DNA of 64,000 nt from Chionoecetes opilio. Lineage: Eukaryota > Arthropoda > Malacostraca > Decapoda > Majidae. The first letter of the stretch is position 1. Each line of letters opens with the position of its first letter. The position numbers were made by a program, and so were the translations under genes. Location of the stretch: assembly GCA_016584305.1 (NCBI GenBank), contig JACEEZ010011106.1, forward strand, positions 21,916-85,915. Direction: 5' to 3'. Under the pieces are notes generated by a model that worked only from the letters and a program-made list of their open reading frames with translations, ran no database searches and was not told where the DNA came from. Below are positions 1 to 10,797 of the stretch, in pieces.

Positions 1-650
1 TAAAATCCTCTTTTTAGAATAATTTGCACCTATATGTAGCTTACATTACATTAAGCTATTAAATAGAAGAGTAAGAGGTTATTTATTTTGATATAACGGT
101 ATATTGCAAGCGTTTTTCATAGTTTCTTGTAAACTGTAGCGTTATTGTATATATACAAGTAGTTTTACTTATTATATTGCTATAAAGCCATAAAATGTAG
201 TGTTTTCAATTATTTTAGCTAGTTATCAGTGATATATAGCTGTTTTCCTACAAATTGAAGCATAAAATCTTTTTTTTAGAATAATTTGCACATATATGTA
301 GCTTACATTACATTAAGCTATTAAATAGAAGAGTAATAGGTTATTTATTGTGATATAACGGTATATTCCAAGCGTTTTTCATAGTTTCTTGTAAACTGTA
401 GCGTTATTGTATATATACAAGTAGTTTTACTTATCATATTGCTATAAACCCATAAAATGGAGTGTTTTAAATGATATTAGCTATTTATCGGTGATATATA
501 GCTGTTTTCCTACAAATTGAAGTATAAATCCTCTTTTTAGAATAATTTGCACCTATAAGTAGCTTACATTACATTAAGCTATTAATAATTTGCACCTATA
601 AGTAGCTTACATTACATTAAGCTATTAAATAGAAGAGTAAGAGGTTTTAT
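1..650. repeat. 262-bp satellite, clean block
   Basis: Head-to-tail copies of the 262-bp AT-rich monomer, starting mid-monomer, so the array continues beyond the left edge. Every monomer carries the phase marks used throughout this annotation: a T-rich run after AAATCC, TTTGCACC, the dyad TAGCTTA/TAAGCTA, AACGGTATATTGCAAGCG, the palindrome TTGTATATATACAA and GCTATAAACCCATAAAATG. A local duplication of about 43 bp (starting at TAATTTGCACC) lies at about 541-640. It recurs near 37140-37200 and, distorted, near 42570-42620. No gene is visible. Confidence 0.95.
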
Positions 651-3010
651 AGCTTATTATTGTATTATACAAGAGTTAACTTATTATTGTGTATAAAGCC
701 ATATGAAGGTTTTTCAATGTATCTTACTTTATCGTTATTTGTTATTATACAAGTAAGTTTTACTTAAATATTGTTTAAGAATAATTTTTCAATGATATTA
801 GCTTACTTACTTTAAGCTAATTTTAATAGAAATTGAAAGTTATGTGATATAAGTAACTCCCTTTTTCAATATTTCACCTTAAATAGCGCTTAATTGTAGC
901 TAATAAATAGATACTTATAGGTTTTATTAATATAAGGTATGTTTCCAAGGTTATAGTTTTTTTAATGTAGCGTTATTTCTAATAAAGTAAATCCTCTTTT
1001 TAATATTATAAACCCCTATATGTAGTTTCAATGTATTAAGCTATTTATCTGATATATAGCTGTTTTCTATATTGAAGATAAACCTTTTTAAATTTTTGCA
1101 TATTTATCTTAAATTTAAGCTTTTTATATATACAAGTAGTTTATTTTATTTTGCTATAACGGTATATTGACAATGCGTTTTTCATATATTTTTAATTTAC
1201 GTTATTGTGATATATCAGTTTTTTTACAATTAAATTTTTTTTTTAATAATTTAAAATGTAGTTTTTAAATGATTTAGCTATTCAATAGAGATAATGTTAT
1301 TTATAGTGTTACCTAAAAATTGAAGGTTAAATCTTTTTTTTGAATAATTTGACATATATTACTTAATTTACTTAAACTATTAAATAGAAGAAATAGGTAT
1401 TTATTGGATAAACGGTAATTAAGCTTTATCGGTTTTTTTTAGCTTGTATCGTTAATATATATACAATTTTTTAGTATAATTTGCTAAAAGGGCCTATACT
1501 TAATAGCTATTACATAAGCTATAGGGTATTTATTGGTTATATAAGCGTATATTGCAACATTTTCAAGTTACTCTCTTTTTAGAATAATTTGTATACTATA
1601 AGTAGCTTACTTAATTAAGCTATAAATCCGAAGAATGAGTGTTTTAATGATTTTACTAACGTATCTTGCAAGCGTTTTTTTCATATTACTTCTTAACTTA
1701 GCGTTTTTGTATATTACCCAAGTAGTTTATTCATTATATGCTATAAACCCATAAAATGTAGGTTTCTGTATTGTGATATTACAGGATATAAGCGTTTTCC
1801 ATATTTGAAGTATGAAATCTCTTTTTAAGAACATAATTTGCACCATATAGCTATAAACCATAAATGAGTTTTAATGAAATAGTTATCGGTATTATTGTGA
1901 TTTTTCCCCAAAATTGAAGTATAATCCTTTTTTGTAAATTTGTACCGTTAATTATTTTATACAAGCTATTATATACTTAGCCTATTGCTATGAACCATAA
2001 ATTGAGTTTTAAATGAAGTAGAGTTTTATCGGTGATATTACTGTTATTCCAACATTTAAAGTTTAAATCTCTTAGAATAATTGTGCATCTATAAGTAGTT
2101 TACATTACATTAACATTACTATTTGCACCTATAAAGTAGCTTTTTACATTAAGCAGTAATATAAGAGTAGGTTTTCAATTGTGATAAAACTTATATTGAA
2201 GGTTTTTCATTAGTTTCTTGTAACTTAGGTTATTGTATATGAACGAAAGAGTTTTATTTATTAATTGCTATAACCGTAAATTGAGTGTTTTAAATGTTTT
2301 TTAACTAGGTATTGTGATATATAGCTAGTTTTCCTACAAATTAAGTTAAAATCCTTTTAATAGAATAATTTGTCAATATATAGTTAGCTTATATTCGGTG
2401 AATATTAAATATCAGTAAGAGGTATTATATCCTCTTTTTAGGAATATTGCAAGCATTTCATTGTTTCTTAACGTTACGTTAGCTATATAAAAGAGTAGTT
2501 ATTATTTTAATACGCTTATAATCATAATGTAGTTTTTTTCAAATATTAGCTATGTATTGGTATATAAAGTATTTTTTCTAATTGAACGCTATAAAATCCT
2601 CGTTTTAAAGATAATATTTTCGTATATATCTTGTTTTCCTTAAGCTATTAAGTATAAAGTACCTTTTTAATATTGATATAACGGTATGCAAGTGTTTAAT
2701 TAAGTTTCATTCGAAATGTAAGCGTTATTGTTATATTACAAGGTTTTATTAATCATTTTCTATAATCCCTAAAATGTAGTTTTTAATGATATATAAGTAT
2801 TTACTTATATAGCTGTTTTCTACAAACTAATAAAATCTTTTTTCGAATAATTTACGGTATAATAGCTGTTATTACATTAAATTAATAGAAGAAAAGGGTT
2901 TTTTATAATGACTATAACGGCTTATTACAAAGCTTTTCATAGTTTACTTGTAGATTTGTAGGTTATTGTAAATATACAGTATTGTTATTTTCATATTCTT
3001 AAACCCATAA
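651..3010. repeat. 262-bp satellite, deletion-degraded block
   Basis: The same satellite in the same orientation and order, but with frequent one- to several-base deletions and some neighbour-base changes, so that monomers are shorter and ragged. The order of landmarks (AATAATTTGCACC, AAGCTATTAA, AACGGTAT, GCGTTATTG, ATAAACC) is kept. A distorted trace of the local 43-bp duplication is visible near 2110-2125. The even scatter of small indels, with a return to clean sequence near 3010, suggests poor consensus rather than an old array edge. No gene or other element is seen. Confidence 0.85.
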
Positions 3011-6000
3011 AATGTAGTGTTTTCAATGATATTAGCTTTTTATCGGTGATATATAGCTGTTTTCCTACAAATTGAAGTATAAATCCTCTTTTAGAATAAT
3101 TTGCACCTAAAAGTAGTTTAACATTACATTAAGCTATTAAATAGAGGAGTAAGAGTTATTTATTTGTATATAAGGGTAAAATTGCAAGCGTTTTTCATAG
3201 TTTTCTTGTAAACTGTAGCGTTATTGTATATTACAAGTAGTTTTATTTATTATATTGCTATAACCCATAAAATGTAGTGTTTTCAATGATTTTAGCTAGT
3301 TATCAGTGATATATAGCTGTTTCCTACAAATTGAAGTATAAAACCCTTTTTTTTAGAATAATATGCATATATAAGAGCTTATATTACTTTAAAGCTTTTA
3401 AATAGAAGAGTAAGAGGTTATTTATTGTGATATAACGGTATATTGCAAGCGTTTTTCATTGTTTCTTTTAAACAGTACTTTTATTGTATATAACAAGTAG
3501 TTTTACTTATCATATTGCTAAAAACCCCAAAAAAAATGTAGTGTTTTTAATGATTAGCTGTTTATAGGTATATATAGCTGTTTTCTACAAATTGAAGTAT
3601 AAAATCCTCTTTTTAGAATAATTTGCACCTATAAGTAGCTTACATTATATTAAGCTATTAAATAGAAGAGTAAGAGGTTATTTATTGTGATATAACGGTA
3701 TATTGCAAGCGTTTTTCATAGTTTCTTGTAAACTGTAGCGTTTTTGTATATATACAAGTATTTTTTACATATTAATTGTTAAAAACCCCCATAAAAATGT
3801 AGTGTTTTCAATAATTTAATTTGGGTTTTATCAGTGATATATAACTGTTTTCCTACAAATTGATGTATAAAATCCTTTTTTTTTAATAATTTGCAAATAA
3901 AAGTAGCTTACATTACATTAAGCTATTAAATAGAAGAGTAAGAAGTTATTTATTGTGATATAACGGTATATTGCAAGCGTTTTTCATTGTTTCTTGTAAA
4001 TTGTAGCGTTATTGTATATATACATGTAGTTTTACTTATCATATTGCTATATACCCATAAAATGTAGTTTTTTCAATGATATTACCTATTTTTAGGTGGT
4101 ATATTGCTGTTTTCCTACAAATTGAAGTATAAAATCCTCTTTTTAGAATAATTTGCACCCATAAGTAGCTTACATTACAATAAGCTATTAAATAGAAGAG
4201 TAAGAGGTTATTTATTGTGATATAACGGTATATTGCAAGCGTTTTTCATAGTTTCTTGTAAACTGTAGCGTTATTGTATATATACAAGTAGTTTTACTTA
4301 TTATATTGCTATAAACCCATAAAATGTAGTGTTTTCAATAATTTAATTGGTTATCAGTGATATATAGCTGTTTTCCTACAAATTAAAGTATAAAATCCTT
4401 TTTTTAGAATAATTTGCAAATATAAGTAGCTTACATTACATTAAGCTATTAAATAGAAGAGTAAGAGGTTATTTATTGTGATATAACGGTATATTGCTAG
4501 CGTTTTTCATTGTTTCTTGTAAATTGTAGCGTTATTGTATATATACATGTAGTTTTACTTATCATATTGCTATAAACCCATAAAATGTAGTGTTTTCAAT
4601 GATATTACCTATTTATGGGTGGTATATTGCTGTTTTCCTACAAATTGAAGTATAAAATCCTCTTTTTTAGAAAAATTTTGCCCCCATAAGTAGCTTACAT
4701 TACAATAAGCTATTAAAAAGAAGAGTAAGAGGTTATTTATTGGGGATATAACGGTATATTGCAAGCGTTTTTCATAGTTTTCTTCTAAACTTAGCGTTAT
4801 TGTATATAACAAGTAGTTTTACTTATATTATTGCTATAAAGCCATAAAATGTAGTGTTTTCAATGAGTTTAGCTAGTTATCAGTGATATATAACTGTTTT
4901 CCTACAAATTAAAAGTATAAAATCTTCTTTTTAGAATAATTTGCACCTATAAGTAGCTTACATTACATTAAGCTATTAAATAGAAGAGTAAGAGGTTATT
5001 TATTGTGATATAACGGCATATAGCAACCCGTTTTTCATAGTTTCTTCTAAACTGTAGCGTTATTGTATATATACAAGTAGGTTTACTTATATTATTGCTA
5101 TTAAAGCCATAAATGTAGTTTTTTTCAATGATATTAGCTATTTATCGGTGATATATAGCTGTTTTCCTACAAATTGAAAAATAAAAATCCTCTTTTTAGA
5201 ATAATATGCCCCTATAAGTAGCTTACATTACATTAAGCTTTTAAAATAGAAGGGGTAAGATGTTATATATTGTGATATAACGGTATATTGCAAGCGTTTT
5301 CATTGTTTCTTGTAAATTGTAGCGTTATTGAAATATATACAAGTAGTTTTACTTATCATATTGCTATAAACCCATAAAATGTAGTGTTTTCAATGATATT
5401 AGCTATTTATGGGTGATATATAGCTGTTTTTCCTACAAATTGAAGTTTAAAATCCTTTTTTTAGAATAATTTGCCCCTATAAGTAGCTTACATTACATTA
5501 AGCTAATAAATGGGAAGAGTAAAAAGGAAATTTATTGTGATATAAGGGTATATTCCAAGCTTTTTTCATATTTTTTTAAACTGTAGCGTAATTGTATATA
5601 TACAAGTAGTTTTACTTATAATTTTGCTATAAACTCATAAAATGTAGTTTTTTCAATGATATTAGCTATTTATCGGTGATATATGGGCTGTTTTCTACAA
5701 ATTAAGTATAAATCCTCTTTTTAGAAAAATTTTGGGCACCTATAAGTATCTTACGTTACATTAAGCTATTAAATAGAAGAGTAAGAGGTTATATATTGTG
5801 ATATAACGGTATATTGCAAGCTTTTTTTCATAGTTTCTTCTAAATTGTAGCGTTATTGTATATATACAAGTAGTTTTAACTTATCATATTGCTTAAACCC
5901 ATAAAATGTAGTGTTTTCAAGGATTTTACCTAGTTTATCAGTGATATATATCTGTTTTCCTACAAATTGATGTATAAAATCCTCTTTTTAGAATAATTTG

Positions 6001-9000
6001 CACCTATAAGTAGCTTACATTACATTAAGCTATTAAATAGAAGAGTAAGAGGTTATTTATTGTGATATAACGGTATATAGGAAGCGTTTTTCATAGTTTC
6101 TTGTAAACTGTAGCGTTATTGTATATATAGAAGTAGTTTTACTTATCATATTGCATATAAACCCATAAAAGGGTAGTGTTTTCAATGATATTAGCTATTT
6201 ATCGGTGATATATAGGGGTTTTCCTACAAATTGAAGTATAAAATCCTCTTTTTAGAATAATTTGCACCTATAAAGTAGCTTACATTACATTAAGCTAATA
6301 AATAGAAAAGTAATAGGTTATTTATTGTGATATAATGGTATATTGCAAGCGTTTTTCATAGTTTCTTGTAAACTGTAGCGTTATTGTATGTATACAAGTA
6401 GTTTTACTTATCATATTGCTATAAACCCATAAAATGTAGTGTTTTCAATGATATTAGCTATTTATCTGATATATATAGCTGTTTTCCTACAAATTGAAGT
6501 ATAAAATCCTCTTTTTAGAATAATTTGCACCTATAAGTAGCTTACATTACATTAAGCTATTAAAAAATAAGATAAGAGGTTTTTATTGTGATATAACGGT
6601 TATTGCAAGCGTTTTTCATAGTTTCTTCTAAACTGTAGCGTTATTGTATATATACAAGTAATTTTACTTATTATATTGCTATAAACCCATAAAATGTAGT
6701 GTTTTCAATGATATTAGCTATTTTATCGGTGATATATAGCTGTTTTCCTACAAATTGAAGTATAAAATCCTCTTTTTAGAATAATTTGCACCTATAAGTA
6801 GCTTACATTACATTAAATTATTAAATATAAGAGTAAGAGGTTATTTATTGTGATATAACGGTATATTGCAAGCGTTTTTCATAGTTTCTTCTAAACTGTA
6901 GCGTTATTGTATATATAAAAGTGTTTACTATTATATTGCTATAAAGCCATAAAATGTAGTTTTTTCAATGATTTAGCTATTTATCAGTGATATATAGCTG
7001 TTTTCCTACCAAATTGAAGTATAAAATCTTTTTTTTTAGAATAATTTGCACCTATAAGTAGCTTACATTACATTAAGTATTAAATAGAAGAGTAAGAGGT
7101 TATTTATTTTGATATAACGGTATTTTGCAAGAGTTTTTCATAGTTTCTTGTAAACTTTTAGCGTTTTTGTATATATACAAGTAGTTTACTTATCATATTG
7201 CTATAAACCCATAAAATGTAGTTTTTTTTCAATGATATTAGTTTTTAAATCGGTGATATATAGCTGCTTTCCTACAAATTGAAGTATAAAAATCATCTTT
7301 TTAGAATAATTTGCACCTATAAGTAGCTTACATTACATTAAGCTATTAAATAGAAGAGTAAGAGGTTATTTATTGTGATATAACGGTATATTGCAAGCGT
7401 TTTTCATAGTTTCTTGTAAACTGTAGCGTTATTGTATATATACAAGTAGTTTTACTTATCATATTGCTGTAAACCCATAAAATTTACAGTTTTCAATGAT
7501 TTTAGCTAGTTATCAGTGATATATAGCTGTTTTCCTACAAATTGAAGTATAAAATCCTCTTTTTAGAATAATTTGCACCTATAAGTAGCTTACATTACAT
7601 TAAGCTATTAAATAGAAGATTAAGAGGTGATATAACGGTATATTGCAAGCGTTTTTCATAATTTCTTCTAAACTGTAGCGTTATTGTATATATACAAGTA
7701 GTTTTACTTATCATATTGCTATAAACCCTTAAAATGTAGTATTTTCAATGATATTAGCTATTTATCGGTGATATATAGCTGTTTACCTACAAAATGAAGT
7801 ATACAATACTTTTTTTAGAATAATTTGCACCTATAAGTAGCTTACATTACATTAAGCTATTAAATAGAAGAGTAAGAGGTTATTTATTGTGATATAACGG
7901 TATATTGCAAGCGTTTTTCATAGTTTCTTCTAAACTGTAGCGTTATTGTATATATACAAGTAGTTTTACTTATCATATTGCTATAAACCCATAAAATGTA
8001 GTGTTTTCAATGATATTAGCTATTTATCGGTGATATATAGCTGTTTTCCTAAAAATTGAAGTATAAAATCCTCTTTTTAGAATAATTTGCACCTATAAGT
8101 AGCTTTCATTACATTAAGCTATTAAATAGAAGAGTAAGAGGTTATTTATTGTGATATAACGGTATATTGCAAGCGTTTTTCATAGTTTCTTCTAAACTGT
8201 AGCGTTATTGTATATATACAAGTAGTTTTACTTATTATATTGCTATAAAGCCATTAAATGTAGTGTTTTCAATGATTTTAGCTAGTTATCAGTGATATAT
8301 AGCTGTTTTCCTACAAATTGAAGCATAAAATCTTTTTTTTAGAATAATTTGCACATATAAGTAGCGTACATTACATTAAGCTATTAAATAGAAGAATAAG
8401 AGGTTATTTATTGTGATATAACGGTATATTGCAAGAGTTTTTCATAGTTTCTTCTAAACTAAGCGTTATTGTATATATACAAGTAGTTTTACTTATCATA
8501 TTGCTATAAACCCATAAAATGTAGTGTTTTCAATGTTAGTAGCTATTTATCAGTGATATATAGCTGTTTTCCTACAAATTGAAGCATAAAATCTTTTTTT
8601 TTGAATAATTTGCACATATAAGTAGCTTACATTACATTAAGCTATTAAATAGAAGAGTAAGAGGTTATTTATTGTGATATAACGGTATATTGCAAGCGTT
8701 TTTCATAGTTTCTTATAAACTGTAACGTTATTGTATATATACAAGTAGTTTTACTTATTATATTGCTATAAACCTATAAATTGTAGTGTTTTCAATGATA
8801 TTAGCTATTTATCGGTGATATATAGCTGTTTTCCTACAAATTGAAGTATAAAATCCTTTTTTTAGAATAATTTGCACCTATAAGTAGCTTACATTACATT
8901 AAGCTAATAAATAGGAGAGTAAGAGGAAATTTATTGTGATAAAACGGTATATTCCAAGCGTTTTTCATAGTTTCTTGTAAACTGTAGCGTTATTGTATAT

Positions 9001-9003
9001 ATA
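3011..9003. repeat. 262-bp satellite, mostly clean block
   Basis: About 23 head-to-tail monomers with high mutual similarity; local rough patches lie at about 3150-3560 and 4660-5720. Two monomer types are interleaved without strict alternation. One has TTATCATATTGC with GATATTAGCTATTTATCGG; the other has TTATTATATTGC with GATTTTAGCTAGTTATCAG. The last monomer is a marked variant (GGAGAGTAAGAGGAAATTT, then AAAACGGTATATTCC) that is broken by the retroelement inside its TTGTATATATACAA palindrome. No gene is visible. Confidence 0.95.
9000..9003. other. Target-site duplication TATA, left copy
   Basis: The satellite reads G-TATATATA (8996-9003) up to the LTR and resumes at 12388 as TATA-CAAG. The uninterrupted satellite has G-TATATATA-CAAG. 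The repeated four bases are therefore TATA at 9000-9003 and 12388-12391. Because the target is itself a TA run, the boundary depends on taking TG...CA as the element ends. Confidence 0.85.
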
Positions 9004-9201
9004 TGTAACGCGAGAAATTACATTAATAGGGGAAGAGATGAAATAACATAAGTATCAATAAGCTAACGAGGAATTTTCCTCCACGCCTCATTCCTGAATC
9101 ACTGGTTAGGCTTATATTTTAAGCCAGTGGTAGTTGACCACGTATCGAAACGAAGTGAGAAGGGGAGCTGAACGTCAGGTTAGCATTTAGTAGCAGACGG
9201 A

Positions 9202-9227
9202 CTCCCGGTGGGTAAGCCCACTGGGAG
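9202..9227 (+). other. LTR hairpin, 11-bp stem
   Basis: CTCCCGGTGGG (9202-9212), loop TAAG, then CCCACTGGGAG (9217-9227). The arms pair at 10 of 11 positions; the exception would be a G-U wobble in RNA. It recurs in the 3' LTR at offset 2462 and in the 5' LTR at 13701. It lies about 30 bp upstream of the TATA box, so its role could be DNA-level (upstream promoter element) or, in the 3' LTR transcript, RNA-level. Function is unknown. Confidence 0.7.
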
Positions 9228-9257
9228 GTGACCTTATCCTCCCTTGTAAAGGTATGT

Positions 9258-9265
9258 TATAAAAG
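9258..9265 (+). promoter_or_regulatory. Predicted LTR TATA box
   Basis: TATAAAAG, 254 bp into the LTR, is the best core-promoter match in it. Counterparts are at 11720-11726 (TATAAAA followed by three changed bases in the 3' LTR of element 1), 13951-13958, 16408-16415 and 18987-18994. Transcription from here would make the region 5' of it U3-like. The start site is not determined. Confidence 0.55.
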
Positions 9266-9512
9266 GTTTGTTAACTAGAGATGTAGACATGACTTACTGG
9301 TGATTCTTTTTGTTGACCAGGACTAATGACGTGTATTACTTAGGGTCCCAAGGTAGGATGCTGTTGGTGGACCAGGGGGCCAAGCGCTCACAAATGAGCA
9401 GAGGGGGCAACCACAACATGTCACAGCCAGCCGTGTGAGGACAAGGAGAAAAGAAGGAAATTGAAAAATAAGTGAGAGGGAAACAGTTGGAAGTGGGATA
9501 GACTACGTATAC

Positions 9513-9643
9513 ATTATATTAGGATAACGACTTGAGCATTACATGTGCGTATCGTTAAGGGGTAACAGTGCGACTGAAGTTACCAAAGATAGTAAATTAT
9601 ATTAGGATAACGACTTGAGCATTTCGCGTGCGTATCGCTAGGA
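9513..9643 (+). repeat. Two 48-bp direct repeats inside the LTR, 83-bp period
   Basis: Copies at 9513-9560 and 9596-9643 share ATTATATTAGGATAACGACT and then GCGTATCG, with differences between (ACATG against TCGCG). A weaker third relative (TAATATTAAGATAAC) follows near 9658. In copy 1 TAACGA and TCGTTA form an inverted repeat, weakened by one change in copy 2. Short tandem repeats of this kind in LTRs often act as enhancer-like protein-binding sites; that role is only an inference here. Confidence 0.75.
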
Positions 9644-9829
9644 GGGAAGGAAGACTTAATATTAAGATAACTTATGAATGTACACCAGTTGGGAAGTGAG
9701 ACAGTAAAGAGTTGAATATATTATAATTAGAAATATATTAACGAGTTATCATTCAGTTTCCAACATACATATTTTCTTAAATCTTTTATTTTTGTTCAAT
9801 CATATATTTTTTTTCCCACTTAATGTGGG

Positions 9830-9841
9830 TGGTGGCAGCGG
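9830..9841 (+). other. Primer-site-like sequence inside the LTR
   Basis: TGGTGGCAGCGG equals the reverse complement of a tRNA-Leu 3' end (CCGCTGCCA-CCA) over 12 bases, as I know it for animal tRNA-Leu. It lies 84 bp before the LTR end and directly after the CCCAC/GTGGG hairpin. The actual boundary-adjacent site at 9929 is a near copy. Equivalent positions are 12292-12303 and 14524-14535. It may mark an earlier LTR boundary. Confidence 0.6.
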
Positions 9842-9928
9842 AGTAACCAGGACTGTAGAGCACACTCCCAAGGTGGGCACTACATAATGGTAACATTAGG
9901 ATAGATGGACGAAATGACCACTACATTT

Positions 9929-9940
9929 TGGTGACAGCGG
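9929..9940 (+). other. Primer binding site, tRNA-Leu-like
   Basis: TGGTGACAGCGG starts three bases after the 5' LTR and differs at one base from the complement of the tRNA-Leu 3' end ...CCGCTGCCACCA. Some further matching follows (GGAT at 9944-9947). A Leu isoacceptor with the matching base may exist in this genome. The repeat at 14621-14632 is identical; the copy near 17113-17125 is distorted. Confidence 0.75.
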
Positions 9941-10261
9941 TTTGGATCCATTCGATGGTATCCGCGTACCCACGAGCCAACTAACGCCTTCTTAGTTAGT
10001 TTTTTTTGTCAAGTGCCAGTTACCTAGTGATCACATACAGTACAGTATGGTGTGTATATAGAGTATAGGTGTACAGAGTACCGTTAGTGATTATGACTAG
10101 TTCGCTCAGACCGTGGAGGAAGATGATACTAACGTAACAGTAGGCCCGGGTTACCCACATGCTAACATAGACGCTGATAAAGACATTAGTGATGGCCTAG
10201 AAAAGCCGAAGCGGAGTAGTGAAAGGGTGCGGCATGAAATACGCACACCTCCGACCCGCTG

Positions 10262-10445
10262 TTGAACATGAAAGTGATGTGGGTAGCGCGTATGCAGTGT
10301 GTTTATGGGTGATGTAGGATGCGTAAAGGTAGTGTGGATGTGGGTGATGTGACACTACATCCACGTGTGGATGCAGTGTGGAACGATGCCGAGTGGAAGT
10401 GGATAGTGATGTGTGTGGAAGTGGATGGATGATGAATGTGTGGAG
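10262..10445 (+). repeat. GTG/GTGGAT-rich tract with 26-bp palindrome
   Basis: Dense, irregular GTG, GATGTGGG and GTGGAT units, quite unlike the AT-rich surroundings. Inside lies a near-perfect palindrome at 10353-10378: CACTACATCCAC, loop GT, GTGGATGCAGTG, with one A/C mismatch. The same palindrome is at 15045-15070. Read on the minus strand the tract gives His/Pro/Thr-rich frames, which is why spurious reading frames appear here. Confidence 0.7.
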
Positions 10446-10740
10446 ACGGGGCTTGTATTCCACACTTAACGCTAATGTAGGGCAGGATGTCATGTAAAAG
10501 GTGCGGTAAGGTTAGGTTACCGTACCTTACGTTTAGATTAACATTAGGATAGAGGTAACAGCTCATGTAGAACTAGACGCCTTACAAGTAAGCAACTTTA
10601 CGGGTTGTCGTGGCAGTATAATAGCCACCTTAGAAAAGTTGCGTTAGAGTGGTAGTAATGGAGGAGGAATTTGTACACTAACACCATCTTGAAAGAGGAG
10701 GCCAGTGAAGAGATACGTGCTTATTATAATGACAGAAGTG

Positions 10741-10797
10741 TTAATCTCTCGTGAGAGAGAGATTAATTTTCACCACTTTCTCTAGTGAGAGAGAAAG
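10741..10797 (+). other. Twin hairpins in the internal region
   Basis: Hairpin 1: TTAATCTCTC (10741-10750), loop GTGAGA, GAGAGATTAA (10757-10766), a perfect 10-bp stem. Hairpin 2: CTTTCTCT (10776-10783), loop AGTGAG, AGAGAAAG (10790-10797), a perfect 8-bp stem. Both are unchanged in the second element at 15432-15457 and 15467-15488. In the distorted copy near 17960-18015 they are broken. Six-base purine-rich loops on two adjacent stems suggest an RNA packaging or dimerisation structure, or simply a GA/TC expansion; this cannot be settled from sequence alone. Confidence 0.7.

Larger units (their letters stand above)
9004..9925 (+). repeat. 5' LTR of element 1
   Basis: A 922-bp long terminal repeat, matched over its full length by 11466-12387. 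It begins TGTAACG and ends CCACTACA. It contains a perfect short inverted repeat GAGGAA-TT-TTCCTC (9068-9081), an 11-bp-stem hairpin (9202-9227), a TATA box (9258-9265), two 48-bp direct copies 83 bp apart (9513-9560 and 9596-9643), a CCCAC/GTGGG hairpin (9815-9829) and an internal primer-site-like TGGTGGCAGCGG (9830-9841). In LTR retroelements this repeat supplies promoter and 3'-end signals. No canonical AATAAA was found in it. Confidence 0.93.

Noticed and set aside
4609..4812. Short frames inside the satellite (also near 20039-20678, 29566, 44420-44783, 50891 and 59943)
   Set aside because: They are monomer sequence opened by chance or by indels; clean monomers have stops in all frames.
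1..9003. CRISPR-like array, because of regular spacing
   Set aside because: The repeats are contiguous 262-bp monomers with no unique spacers, and the context is eukaryotic.
9004..9925. Solo LTR or structural RNA gene, suggested by its higher GC and hairpins
   Set aside because: A full second LTR, primer site and polypurine tract are present, and no rRNA or tRNA features were recognised.
10197..10566. Minus-strand frames of 87-98 codons (His/Pro/Thr-rich) as possible retroelement genes
   Set aside because: They lie in the GTG-rich tract, overlap each other in different frames, change length through single-base indels in the other copy, run antisense to the element and contain no recognisable domain.
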